A stretch of DNA of 19,814 bases from the NCBI GenBank assembly GCA_031258995.1, contig JAIRMB010000015.1, positions 1 to 19,814 of the forward strand, read 5' to 3'. The notes under the pieces are model-generated. The model made no database searches and had not been told where the DNA came from. It saw only the letters and a program-made list of their open reading frames with translations. The DNA comes from Puniceicoccales bacterium (GTDB lineage: Bacteria > Verrucomicrobiota > Verrucomicrobiia > Opitutales > JAIRLM01). The position numbers and the translations under genes were made by a program. Shown here one piece after another: positions 1-7,433 of the stretch (position 1 is the first letter of the stretch; each line of letters begins with the position of its first letter).

Positions 1-128
1 CCACGGCCGGCGAGCTGGGCCTCTCCTACCGGCCCAGCGCCGCCGCCGCCATCGACCTCTCCCTCCACGGCTCCGCCGGCCGGCAGAAGAGCGTAAGCGG
101 CTCCCTACGAGCATGCTACGAATTCTAG
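1..128 (+). CDS. Autotransporter beta-barrel C-terminus (partial)
   Basis: The reading frame enters from the left edge (first full codon at 3) and stops with TAG at 126-128, giving 41 residues of a C-terminus. The visible end runs GELGLSYRPS, then AIDLSLHGSAG, then SVSGSLRACYEF. It shows the alternating polar/hydrophobic pattern of outer-membrane beta strands and the terminal aromatic Phe used as the BAM recognition signal. The GELGLSY...GSLR..YEF layout is typical of the last strands of type V secretion (autotransporter) barrels. The passenger domain and most of the barrel lie outside the window. A second, damaged barrel of the same kind lies on the other strand near 18609-19219. The family call is inference from pattern and phrase likeness; another 12-strand outer membrane barrel is possible. 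Confidence 0.7.
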   Translation, partial: TAGELGLSYRPSAAAAIDLSLHGSAGRQKSVSGSLRACYEF

Positions 129-226
129 CGCCTACGGCCGGAGTTCATTTTCTTCTTCCGAAGTTTGAACGGGCACCTGGGCATTCGGCGAGGCTCGAAA
201 TTTGACGGCCTAAATGCCATTTACGG

Positions 227-297
227 CTGCCCGACCAGGATTCGAACCTGAACAAATGGAACCAAAATCCAGTGTGCTACCGTTACACCATCGGGCA
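227..297 (-). tRNA. tRNA-Gln (anticodon UUG)
   Basis: On the minus strand the sequence folds as a full cloverleaf. The acceptor TGCCCGA (from 297 down) pairs with TCGGGCA (ending at 228), and the discriminator base is G at 227, as expected for bacterial tRNA-Gln. The D arm reads GGTGTAACGGTAGCAC. The anticodon stem-loop is CTGGA-TTTTGGT-TCCAT, with anticodon TTG and a mismatched outermost pair. The T arm contains GGTTCGAATCC. The 3' CCA is not encoded (the next bases read CCG), so it must be added by the CCA-adding enzyme, unlike the tRNA-Pro in this window. Confidence 0.95.
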
Positions 298-1057
298 ATG
301 GCTCTCGCACATGGCAACGGATGGCGGCGGCCGGCTGCGAGTCAAGGCCCTTCGCCGTTTCGCCTAGCCCATTAGGCCAAAGATGTGCAAATCTACCCCC
401 GCGTTTTCCGTAACCCAGGTCCTAATTTAGAGCGCCTCCCTTTGCGGTGCCCGGGCCAAATTTTTACATGGCATCTATGATGAAAAAGTTTACACTGAAC
501 GGAAAATTCTTGCACCCATTCTTCCCAAGGGCGGTCCCGCCTAGTCCATTTGAGGAAGCGGCTGAAGCTCAGCCGTCGTGGCATTCGCTTGATCGCCCGC
601 CGAAGAAAAACATGGTACCCCCCCGGGGGAGCGAAAACTGCTAAGAAGCCGATCGCTCGTTTGCGTATTCCAGTTCGCATTGACCAGTGCGGAAGCCTTC
701 TCGATGGCCTGGATAGCAGGCGCACCTACGCTTTCCGTACCCGCAAGAAAAATCGAAAGGCGATGGAGCTCTTCGAGCGTTGAACTACACGAACCTGCTT
801 CAGTCACTCACCTCTCCGTCGACCTCCTCATCGGGGCGCCGCGAGGCTCTCCGCAAAATCTGTGAGAGTCTCCACTAACAAAAATTAATCATCTTTGCGC
901 ACACCGGCACCTTCATACTCACCTACTTCCCGTTGCGAAAGCGCTGCCAGAAATGGACCGCGTGCCAGAAAATTCGTCAGTCGCAAAGAAATGCCCAGCG
1001 CAGTTTGTCATTGACAAAAAAGATTTTCCTATTAACGGATAACCCATACCAATTACC
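298..1057. other. 760-nt stretch without a convincing gene
   Basis: Several open frames of 60-110 codons overlap here on both strands and none resembles a known family. The best candidate is an 88-codon minus-strand frame from GTG at 807 down to 541. It is preceded by a plausible GGAG ribosome site and starts with a protein-like stretch (LEELHRLSIFLAGTESVGAP), but its second half reads like random sequence across the tract of seven C and five G at 618-629. A TTGACT on the minus strand at 340-345 is placed where the -35 box of tRNA-Gln would be, but no good -10 box follows. A TTGACA at 1011-1016 may belong to a promoter for the gene starting at 1058; its -10 is also weak. Confidence 0.4.
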
Positions 1058-2647
1058 ATGAGTGGCGGAGAAGCATCTGGTGTGGCGTCTCCTGGCAAGG
1101 GAAGGCTAGCCGCCTATTGGCGGGAATGTTCTGTCAAAGGTCCAACGGCAGTTCCGGCAAATGGCGATTACCGGTCCGCAGTTGCGAGGCTTGACTTTTG
1201 GACCTATCTGGGCCTGATTGTGGCGGGCGGGTTTGCTGGAAACCGTTTCATTGCCTTCCTTAAGGTCGTTTTTGGCGGCTGGATGCGCACGGAGTCCTGT
1301 TTAAGCTGGTGGAGTGAAACCTGTGAGAAATCTCTGGCGGTGCGGGCAGGCGATGAGACGGAACCGGATACGAAGGGAGCTGACAGTTCAAGCTCAAGCG
1401 GGTCCGCCGGAAAAACTTCGGTCACTTTTCCCATGCCGCCGGTGGTCGTAGATAGCGTGGACCGGCTCGTCGGCAGCGGGAAATTGACCACGTTCGAGGA
1501 GAATGGCCTGCGTAGATGGCTGCGTAAGCTTTGCAAGGAAAAGCCTGATAGTTTACCTCCTGACAAAAGTGCATTGGAATGGACGAGGGAGCATCGCTTC
1601 CACCCCGCTACGGGTGTGCTATGTTTCCTACGGGACAAATCCGAAGCTTGTCAAAAGGAGCCGGATGCCTCCACGCCAGATAAGAGGCGGGAGCACTGGA
1701 AGTTTCTCCACGACCTGCAGGCTCTGGCCATCTTTGCGTACGCGAGAATCGACATGAGCGTCATGGAAACAGATCACGCCGTAGCCGATTTAGAAAAACT
1801 TGACCCGCAATCTTTTACGGAAATTGCGCTACCTGATGGTCATAAATATTTATTCCGCCCCATGTTCCCGCTCGACAGGCCACCGCCCCATAGCTACCTG
1901 GGGCAAGAATTAGCGGCCCATCTTGCCATGATTGCCCTGGATCAGCTGCTCACGGTCCCCGGCGCTGCAAGATTCCCCGGCGATCCGAAGGGCTTCGACG
2001 GCTATCCTTCAAATATGGGCAATCGAGTGTCTCCTTGCGTGCTCGACGGCGTTCCCGGCTTTATGGCATCTCTTCCTCCAAGTACCAAATGTGTTGACGA
2101 CTTTTCCAGCGATGCAGATAGGAGGACGCTAGCCGCTAACGCCGATTTCCGTCGAATGGCGACGTGGGCCCAAATTGTGGCTGCCATGGTCGGTGCCGTC
2201 GATTTACAGCTTCAGGATTTTTACTTTGACGATGGCACTAAGCCGGGGGCTAGCGCAGGTCTGGTATGGACGAACTTCACCAACGCCTTTTCTTGTTCTA
2301 AGCCAAGGAAAAGAACTTTGGCCGCACTGAACGGTGGCATACCACCGGCGGTCTGCGATGAAATATGGGCCGCGATTGACGGGTTGCACAAAGTACCAGC
2401 AAATTTAGCACAGCATCTACGAGATGCTGGCCTGACGGAAGAACAGATCACGCGGTTCCAAGAAAAAATGTCGTGGGTGCATGACTCTTTTCTCGCACAC
2501 CGTCGCCTCAAGTCAGAGAGCTCGTACGGCGGAAATTTCCTCGCAACAGAAAAATTTGGAGCCACGGATGGATCCGGCGGTTCCGTGTCCTTTGGTCGTG
2601 CCAATTGGCTGCCGCTCGCGCTAGCGGGCGTAACCGTGATAGAGTAA
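1058..2647 (+). CDS. Hypothetical 529-aa protein, possible kinase-fold effector
   Basis: No family is recognised with certainty. Residues 48-75 form a hydrophobic patch (YLGLIVAGGFAGNRF onward), followed by a Ser-rich linker near 109-118. The central part resembles, in order, the landmarks of the PI3/4-kinase / HipA-like kinase fold. GHKYLFRP (261-268) is like the lysine strand G-x-x-YLFKP. An alanine-rich helix ending in VP follows (284-301). VGAVDLQLQDF (378-388) sits where the catalytic loop G-x-x-D-x-x-x-x-N would be, with D in place of N. VWTNFTNAF (403-411) sits where I-D-F-G-x-x-F would be, with N in place of D. If this reading is right, the protein may be a degenerate or pseudokinase. 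ATG at 1058 has no clear ribosome site. A T3SS effector role is suggested only by the nearby sctJKL and the lack of housekeeping relatives. Confidence 0.6.
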   Translation: MSGGEASGVASPGKGRLAAYWRECSVKGPTAVPANGDYRSAVARLDFWTYLGLIVAGGFAGNRFIAFLKVVFGGWMRTESCLSWWSETCEKSLAVRAGDETEPDTKGADSSSSSGSAGKTSVTFPMPPVVVDSVDRLVGSGKLTTFEENGLRRWLRKLCKEKPDSLPPDKSALEWTREHRFHPATGVLCFLRDKSEACQKEPDASTPDKRREHWKFLHDLQALAIFAYARIDMSVMETDHAVADLEKLDPQSFTEIALPDGHKYLFRPMFPLDRPPPHSYLGQELAAHLAMIALDQLLTVPGAARFPGDPKGFDGYPSNMGNRVSPCVLDGVPGFMASLPPSTKCVDDFSSDADRRTLAANADFRRMATWAQIVAAMVGAVDLQLQDFYFDDGTKPGASAGLVWTNFTNAFSCSKPRKRTLAALNGGIPPAVCDEIWAAIDGLHKVPANLAQHLRDAGLTEEQITRFQEKMSWVHDSFLAHRRLKSESSYGGNFLATEKFGATDGSGGSVSFGRANWLPLALAGVTVIE

Positions 2648-2791
2648 AGGCCCGTGGGAGGTAATTTCACGGCCGCAAGTCCGTTTTATTGATATTTGCC
2701 TTTCCCGCCATCGGAGTCTCCGACGGGGCCGGCAGCCGTTTCGGGCGGCGAGGCACAAACGCCTTGCCACCAGTTGGGGCGTCGATAGACG

Positions 2792-4357
2792 GTGGGAGCC
2801 GTGAAGTGCTTCTACCTCACCACAGCCATCGATTACGCCAACGGCAGTCCCCACTTGGGCCACGCCTACGAGAAAATTTTGGCGGACGCCATCGTACGTG
2901 CAAAGCGCTTGGAGGGCGTGCCTTGCCATTTTCTTACGGGCTTGGACGAACACGGGCAGAAAGTACAGGAAACGGCGGAGCGGCTCGGGCAGGATCCGCA
3001 ATTTCTCTGCGACGCCACTGCGGAAGAGTTTAAAGGCATGTGCGGCCACATGGAGGTCGCCTACGACGACTACGTTCGGACCACGGAATTGCGGCACAAA
3101 AAAGTCGTACGGAACATTTTGCAGTTGCTTAGCGAAAAGGGAGAGATCTATAGGACGGCCTACTGTGGGCTCTATAGCGTCCGGGCGGAGCGGTTCGTCC
3201 AGGAGAAGGATCGAGTAGGCGGCCAATGGCCCGAGGACTTCGGCGAGGTGGTCGAACTGCGGGAGGAGAACTACTTCTTTCGGCTGGGCAAATATCAGGA
3301 CTGGCTGGTTGATTTTCTCCAAAAAAATAGTGACTTCATCTACCCGGCCTACCGGCAGAAGCAGGTGTTGGAATTCCTCAAGGAGCCGCTCAACGATCTC
3401 TGCATTTCTCGCCCTAAGTCCCGTCTCCGCTGGGGCATCGAACTGCCCTTCGACGGCGACTACGTCACCTACGTCTGGTTCGACGCCCTCATCAACTACA
3501 TTTCCGCCGTCGGCTACGGCACGGAAAGCTTTGTAAATTTCTGGCCAGCCGACATGCACGTGATCGGGAAGGATATCCTCGCACCGGCCCATGCCGTCTA
3601 CTGGCCCATCATGTTACATGCCGTTGGATTGCCTCCCCCCCGGCACCTGCTGGTGCACGGCTGGTGGCTGGCCCGGGGAGGTGCCAAGATGTCCAAAAGC
3701 GAAGGCAATGCGGTTCGCCCCATGGACTACGCCGCCGCCTACGGCCCCGATGCATTTCGTTATTTTGTTCTTCGCGAAATGAATGTGGGACAGGATAGTA
3801 ATTTTAGCCACGAGCTTTTCGTTGCCCGCTACCGGTCGGACCTGGCCAACGATTTGGGCAACTTGCTGAGCCGACTGGTGAGCATGATGAACCGCTACTG
3901 TGGGGGAAATATCCCTCCGCCGGAAATTCAAGGCGATTCGGAAAAAGATCTGAAAATCCTCGCAGAAAGAAGCATAGCAAATGTTCGAAAACGCTGCAGC
4001 GCCTACGATTTCGCCGGGGCGTTGGAAGAGGTCCTTTCCCTAATTCGAGCTACCAATCGCTACCTGGAGCGCCGCGAGCCGTGGAAGCTGGCCAAGGGCG
4101 GATCGGAGGAGCAAATTTTTTTACAAATCTGCCTGGGGGCTGGAGCGGAATGCCTCCGCATCAGTGCGGAGCTGCTATTTCCAGCAATGCCGGCAGCCGC
4201 GGAAAGGATATTGGCCCAGCTGGGCGTGGAACGGACCGGCGACTGGCGGACGCTGGCCTGGGATAATGCTCCAGCCGGGCGGAAAACCGGCGAGCGAGCC
4301 ATACTATTTCCACCCATCGAGGAAGAAGGAAATGCGCTGCCCGCGGTGCCAGCATGA
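2792..4357 (+). CDS. metG: Methionine--tRNA ligase (short, MetG2-type)
   Basis: Charges tRNA-Met with methionine in the cytoplasm (class Ia synthetase). The frame carries the HIGH signature as HLGH (residues 21-24), the following catalytic stretch TGLDEHGQKVQETA (49-62), and KMSKSEGN (299-306) for ATP activation. The helical anticodon-binding domain fills the C-terminal third. At about 520 aa it is the short form without the C-terminal EMAP-like tRNA-binding domain. The connective-peptide zinc knuckle has lost its cysteines: YCGLYSVRAERF at 124-135 lacks the CxxC pairing, as in the zinc-free Bacillus-like forms. GTG at 2792 is the longest start; GTG at 2801 (giving MKCFYLTTAIDYANG) fits the family's N-terminus better. 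The 3' end overlaps nrdR by 26 nt, suggesting one transcript through the HIT gene. Confidence 0.95.
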   Translation: MGAVKCFYLTTAIDYANGSPHLGHAYEKILADAIVRAKRLEGVPCHFLTGLDEHGQKVQETAERLGQDPQFLCDATAEEFKGMCGHMEVAYDDYVRTTELRHKKVVRNILQLLSEKGEIYRTAYCGLYSVRAERFVQEKDRVGGQWPEDFGEVVELREENYFFRLGKYQDWLVDFLQKNSDFIYPAYRQKQVLEFLKEPLNDLCISRPKSRLRWGIELPFDGDYVTYVWFDALINYISAVGYGTESFVNFWPADMHVIGKDILAPAHAVYWPIMLHAVGLPPPRHLLVHGWWLARGGAKMSKSEGNAVRPMDYAAAYGPDAFRYFVLREMNVGQDSNFSHELFVARYRSDLANDLGNLLSRLVSMMNRYCGGNIPPPEIQGDSEKDLKILAERSIANVRKRCSAYDFAGALEEVLSLIRATNRYLERREPWKLAKGGSEEQIFLQICLGAGAECLRISAELLFPAMPAAAERILAQLGVERTGDWRTLAWDNAPAGRKTGERAILFPPIEEEGNALPAVPA

Positions 4358-4787
4358 GGACACGCGCGTACTGGACACGCGCATGCCGGAGCCCCAAACC
4401 GTCAAGAGGCGCCGCCAGTGTTCCTCCTGCGGCTTCCGCTTTTCAACGGTAGAACGGCCCGTCCGGGAGGAGATTTCTGTTCTAAAGCGGAGCGGCAAAG
4501 TGGAAGAATTTGACCGGCAGAAGATTAGTACCAGCGTCCAATGCGCTCTGAAAAAGGGCAACCGGCGGCGGGAGGAGGTGGAAGCGCTCGTGGAGGTGAT
4601 TCTACAAAATTTATTCAAAGAAAAGTCGAAGTGCCTCAGCTCCGAAAAAATCGGCGAAGAAGTGCTCCGCTGCCTGCAGCGCTTCGACAAGCTTGCCTAT
4701 GTGCGCTATCTTTCCGTGCACAGGACGTTCGCCGACCTGGAAGAATTCCAGCGGCAGATAGGGGAAGGCCATGGGGACACTATTTGA
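4332..4787 (+). CDS. nrdR: Transcriptional repressor NrdR
   Basis: Zinc-ribbon/ATP-cone repressor that senses ATP and dATP and represses ribonucleotide reductase genes by binding NrdR boxes. The 151-aa product begins MRCPRCQHEDTRVLDTR. It has four zinc cysteines at 3, 6, 30 and 33, the RRRQCSSCGFRFSTVER block typical of the family, then an ATP-cone from about residue 46 to 136 (VLKRSGKVEEFDRQKI onward). Its length matches the family norm. The frame stays open upstream to 4164, but ATG 4332 is chosen because the protein then starts exactly at the zinc ribbon and is preceded by a good AAGGA ribosome site. It starts inside the end of metG and overlaps the next gene by 17 nt, so translational coupling is likely. 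No NrdR box or nrd gene is visible in this window. Confidence 0.95.
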   Translation: MRCPRCQHEDTRVLDTRMPEPQTVKRRRQCSSCGFRFSTVERPVREEISVLKRSGKVEEFDRQKISTSVQCALKKGNRRREEVEALVEVILQNLFKEKSKCLSSEKIGEEVLRCLQRFDKLAYVRYLSVHRTFADLEEFQRQIGEGHGDTI

Positions 4788-5109
4788 AAAAATCGCCGCA
4801 GGAGAAATCCCGGCCGAAATTCTCTACCGGGATGAAAGATGCTTTGTAATCAAGGATATCGCTCCACAGGCGCCGGTACACCTGCTGATCATTCCGCTGA
4901 GGCCGCTGAAGAGTCTGGCGGAAGCGCAGGACGGGGATGGCGAGCTGTTGGGTCACCTGCTGGTCGTGGTCCGAAAAATGGCCCAAAACTATTCGCCGGA
5001 TGGCAATTTTCGCCTGGTCGCCAACAGCGGTGAATCGGCGGGCCAATCCGTTCCCCATCTGCACCTGCACCTACTGGCCGGCCGCCCATTCGCTTGGCCG
5101 CCCGGGTGA
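4771..5109 (+). CDS. HIT family protein (HinT-like nucleotide hydrolase)
   Basis: Small histidine-triad protein of the HinT branch, a purine nucleoside phosphoramidate hydrolase that acts as a dimer in the cytoplasm. The 112-aa product opens with the usual LFEKIAAGEIPAEILYRDE. It carries His37 in APVHLLIIP and the catalytic triad at His96, His98 and His100 (VPHLHLHLLAGR), followed by the family ending GRPFAWPPG. Length and all key residues are intact. A purine-rich GGGGAAGG precedes ATG 4771, which lies within the end of nrdR. The last 39 nt overlap, in antisense, the end of the minus-strand gene 5071-7341, so these two convergent genes share their 3' ends. Confidence 0.93.
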   Translation: MGTLFEKIAAGEIPAEILYRDERCFVIKDIAPQAPVHLLIIPLRPLKSLAEAQDGDGELLGHLLVVVRKMAQNYSPDGNFRLVANSGESAGQSVPHLHLHLLAGRPFAWPPG

Positions 5110-7341
5110 TTTTCTCAGCTTGTCGAAAAGATTGCCTAACGTGCCCCCCGCTTCGAATAGCTTTTTGTCTCTAACTGCTAATGGTGAATTGGCTCCCAGA
5201 TACTTTTTCACCGCTCTATTCCATTCAGGGACCAAAGTTTTAGCTTTTGTAGTGGCATGAAATTCTTCTAGGATAGACAGAAACGCTTTAAGAGAAGCGT
5301 CATTTTTCGTAAAAAAACTACTTAAATTTTCAAAAGCTTCTTTTTTTTCTTTTTCTGGTATTTTAGAAAGAAACGACAGAAGCCGCGCTATATTTCGCTC
5401 TTCTCTCATAGTAACAATTGTTGTTATGAATTTTCCCTGAAGGCATTCTGAGATCTCTCCCTCGTGCAGATTTCCGGCGGCAATCTTGTTGAGCGCTGCC
5501 CATGCCGGTCGAGAAATACTGTCATTTCCATCGAGTAGATCGGCTGAAAATATAGACCAATCGCGGGAAATTTCCAATCCAACATGGCGAACAATTTCCG
5601 CGTCGGGACAATCCATGAACGGGTAAAGAAGTCGCAGAGGCGGCTTTTTCAATCTTTTCATTGCCATGAGCGCATAGGTGCGAGTCAGTCGATCTTCCGA
5701 TTCCAGCCAGGCATCATTAAATGCTTCCAACAGAAATGGAAGATCCAAGTTCGAACATGCGGAAATATCATCTATGTTTTTGTCGATCTGCGAAAGCACA
5801 ACAGGATCGGGAATAGTAGGTAATGTCAAACTTACTTTTCGCACTTCTCCATTTATAAGTCTCACATCGGAGAGTTCTCTGTTCCAAGAGGCGATAAAAT
5901 TTTCCCTGGCGAGAATAAATTTCTCTCTCTCTTCGCCGCTCAGTTCCTCCCCGCAAAGAGCGGAGGCTATTGACAGAAGACATCCATCGTTAAGAAGCTT
6001 GCGAAAGCTATCTATGTATGCGGCGCCGTTGTTATTTCCATCGTTATCGACGGAATTACCAGCATGTAATTGAATACGTTCCGTAAATGCCGCTATGATT
6101 TCAATGCCCCGCGCGCCTAAATTCCCACAGGCTCGAAATAATTCCTCGACGAAAAAGCGCTCATCATCTGAAAAGAAATTACCTGCGGCATTGCCCGGCA
6201 AAATTTTATCGGCATTCCCGGCAAAGTATATCGCGATGCTGGCAATCAGATCTGCATTTTTATGTTCTTTTATTATGCCGGCAATGAATCTAATATTAGC
6301 CTTTGCCATCTCCATCGGCATTAAGTCTATGGCAAGATCTCTAAGCACTTTGTTTTTCGAAATAAGCAGAGCAAATATCAGGGATTGATCGCTAGTGCCC
6401 GTTGGACCGGGATTCGCGGCATTTTGGGCAGGTACGGCGATAGAATCGTAGAAAATACTCCTTAGTGGGGTTGGAATGTTTTCCCTATCTTCTAAGTTTG
6501 CGATACACACTTGCAATATTTTATTCACCAGATCTTTACCGTACCCCGCGATGCTAAGATCTCTGAACATTTCTGGAAACTGAACTATAAATTTTTCACT
6601 AATGGCCAAGACAGCTGGATCGGCAGAAAATAGAAATTTTGTGAACAAATCTTCCGGCTCGCTAGACGACGGGGCGAACCGTTTAGGCCTCCAGGAGGGC
6701 GCCTTCTTGCGTAGTTCCAGTATGTCCTCTGTGCATTTGCTTAGGTCAAGCGGATCAATTTTAGCATTTGACAATAATTCTAGCAGTGCAGCCCATGTGT
6801 CATCGAGTCGCCTGCCGGCGTTTTCCGTTTCGGCAGCCCTAGCCGCTTCCGCTGCGTGCCAGGCTGCTTCATCATCTTTATGGCTACGAAAGGAAGGTTC
6901 TAATTTATCGGAGCCGAGAGATTGAGGCTCTACGGAGGGGGAAGGCGAAAGCTCCGGTCTATTGGCATCTTCATTTGGAAATTCTATTGCAGTTTCGTCT
7001 AATTCAATCGCCTCCTCTTCGCCTTGCTCGCTGTCTTGGGACAGCCAATTTTTAAGGGACTGGCCGCTGCTAACTCCGGAAAGAAGCATGCAAAAAAACG
7101 CCCCCACGGAAACCAACCAATCAAGGCCGGAGTTTCGCGCCACCTGCGCCACATTAAGGCAAAAAAAGATGGAATTGAGCTTTACGTCGCACTCATTTAC
7201 TATGTCCGCAAGGAATTTGTTATCTGACGGGGAATTCGCATAAAGCGAAACGAAGTGAGTACGGACTTTCTCCGATGGCCCGAAACGACATCCAAAAGGA
7301 CCGACAGGACCGACAGGACCGACAGGACCCACGGGGCACAT
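5071..7341 (-). CDS. Hypothetical 756-aa AT-rich, mostly helical protein
   Basis: No family is recognised. The protein falls into four parts. Residues 2-17 hold a Cys-Pro-Val lead-in and Gly-Pro-Val repeats. A single hydrophobic segment lies at about 72-91 (GLDWLVSVGAFFCMLLSGV). An acidic, Ser/Pro-rich linker spans about 100-150. A long remainder reads as successive amphipathic helices, possibly a HEAT/ARM-like solenoid. The start is uncertain. ATG 7341 has no ribosome site; a GTG at 7143 would give MARNSGLDW and turn the hydrophobic segment into a Sec-type signal peptide ending near SSGQ. The DNA is clearly more AT-rich than its neighbours, which suggests recent acquisition or different selection. 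It may be co-transcribed with the Inc-like gene 91 nt upstream. A secreted or envelope role is inference only. Confidence 0.75.
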   Translation of the reverse strand: MCPVGPVGPVGPVGPFGCRFGPSEKVRTHFVSLYANSPSDNKFLADIVNECDVKLNSIFFCLNVAQVARNSGLDWLVSVGAFFCMLLSGVSSGQSLKNWLSQDSEQGEEEAIELDETAIEFPNEDANRPELSPSPSVEPQSLGSDKLEPSFRSHKDDEAAWHAAEAARAAETENAGRRLDDTWAALLELLSNAKIDPLDLSKCTEDILELRKKAPSWRPKRFAPSSSEPEDLFTKFLFSADPAVLAISEKFIVQFPEMFRDLSIAGYGKDLVNKILQVCIANLEDRENIPTPLRSIFYDSIAVPAQNAANPGPTGTSDQSLIFALLISKNKVLRDLAIDLMPMEMAKANIRFIAGIIKEHKNADLIASIAIYFAGNADKILPGNAAGNFFSDDERFFVEELFRACGNLGARGIEIIAAFTERIQLHAGNSVDNDGNNNGAAYIDSFRKLLNDGCLLSIASALCGEELSGEEREKFILARENFIASWNRELSDVRLINGEVRKVSLTLPTIPDPVVLSQIDKNIDDISACSNLDLPFLLEAFNDAWLESEDRLTRTYALMAMKRLKKPPLRLLYPFMDCPDAEIVRHVGLEISRDWSIFSADLLDGNDSISRPAWAALNKIAAGNLHEGEISECLQGKFITTIVTMREERNIARLLSFLSKIPEKEKKEAFENLSSFFTKNDASLKAFLSILEEFHATTKAKTLVPEWNRAVKKYLGANSPLAVRDKKLFEAGGTLGNLFDKLRKSPGRPSEWAAGQ
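7297..7332. repeat. Four tandem 9-bp units coding Gly-Pro-Val
   Basis: The + strand reads AGGACCGAC three times in direct succession, then the variant AGGACCCAC. On the minus strand this encodes the (Pro-Val-Gly) repeats at the proposed N-terminus of the 756-aa protein. Identical units without silent changes suggest recent slippage and possible length variation between strains. Confidence 0.9.
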
Positions 7342-7395
7342 TCTATGCGGCCCACGCTCAAAAGTAAATGCGGAAAACGTTGGCCATTAAACTGA

Positions 7396-7433
7396 GTGCT
7401 GGAGATCTCTTTCGCGCGCTACGTGCTGGAGAT
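7396..7433. repeat. Direct repeat GTGCTGGAGAT, 27 nt apart
   Basis: Two exact 11-bp copies lie at 7396-7406 and 7423-7433, in the spacer between the Inc-like gene (stop at 7433-7435) and the 756-aa gene. They may be remnants of slippage or an operator pair. Nothing links them to a known site. Confidence 0.5.

Noticed and set aside
393..807. Several overlapping open frames on both strands (393-725 minus, 447-644 plus, 550-783 plus).
   Set aside because: They overlap each other, read as arginine-rich or random sequence and match no family. Only the 541-807 frame was kept as a weak remark.
2651..2690. Terminator after the 529-aa gene (GGCCCGTG ... CACGGCC).
   Set aside because: The stem needs a bulge and the nearest T-rich run is several bases beyond it, so it is not a convincing intrinsic terminator.
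4164..4331. Extended N-terminus for NrdR.
   Set aside because: The open frame exists but lies within metG. The conserved protein begins at the zinc ribbon with a good ribosome site at ATG 4332.
7297..7332. Collagen-like domain.
   Set aside because: Only about four Gly-Pro-Val units are present, too few for a triple helix.
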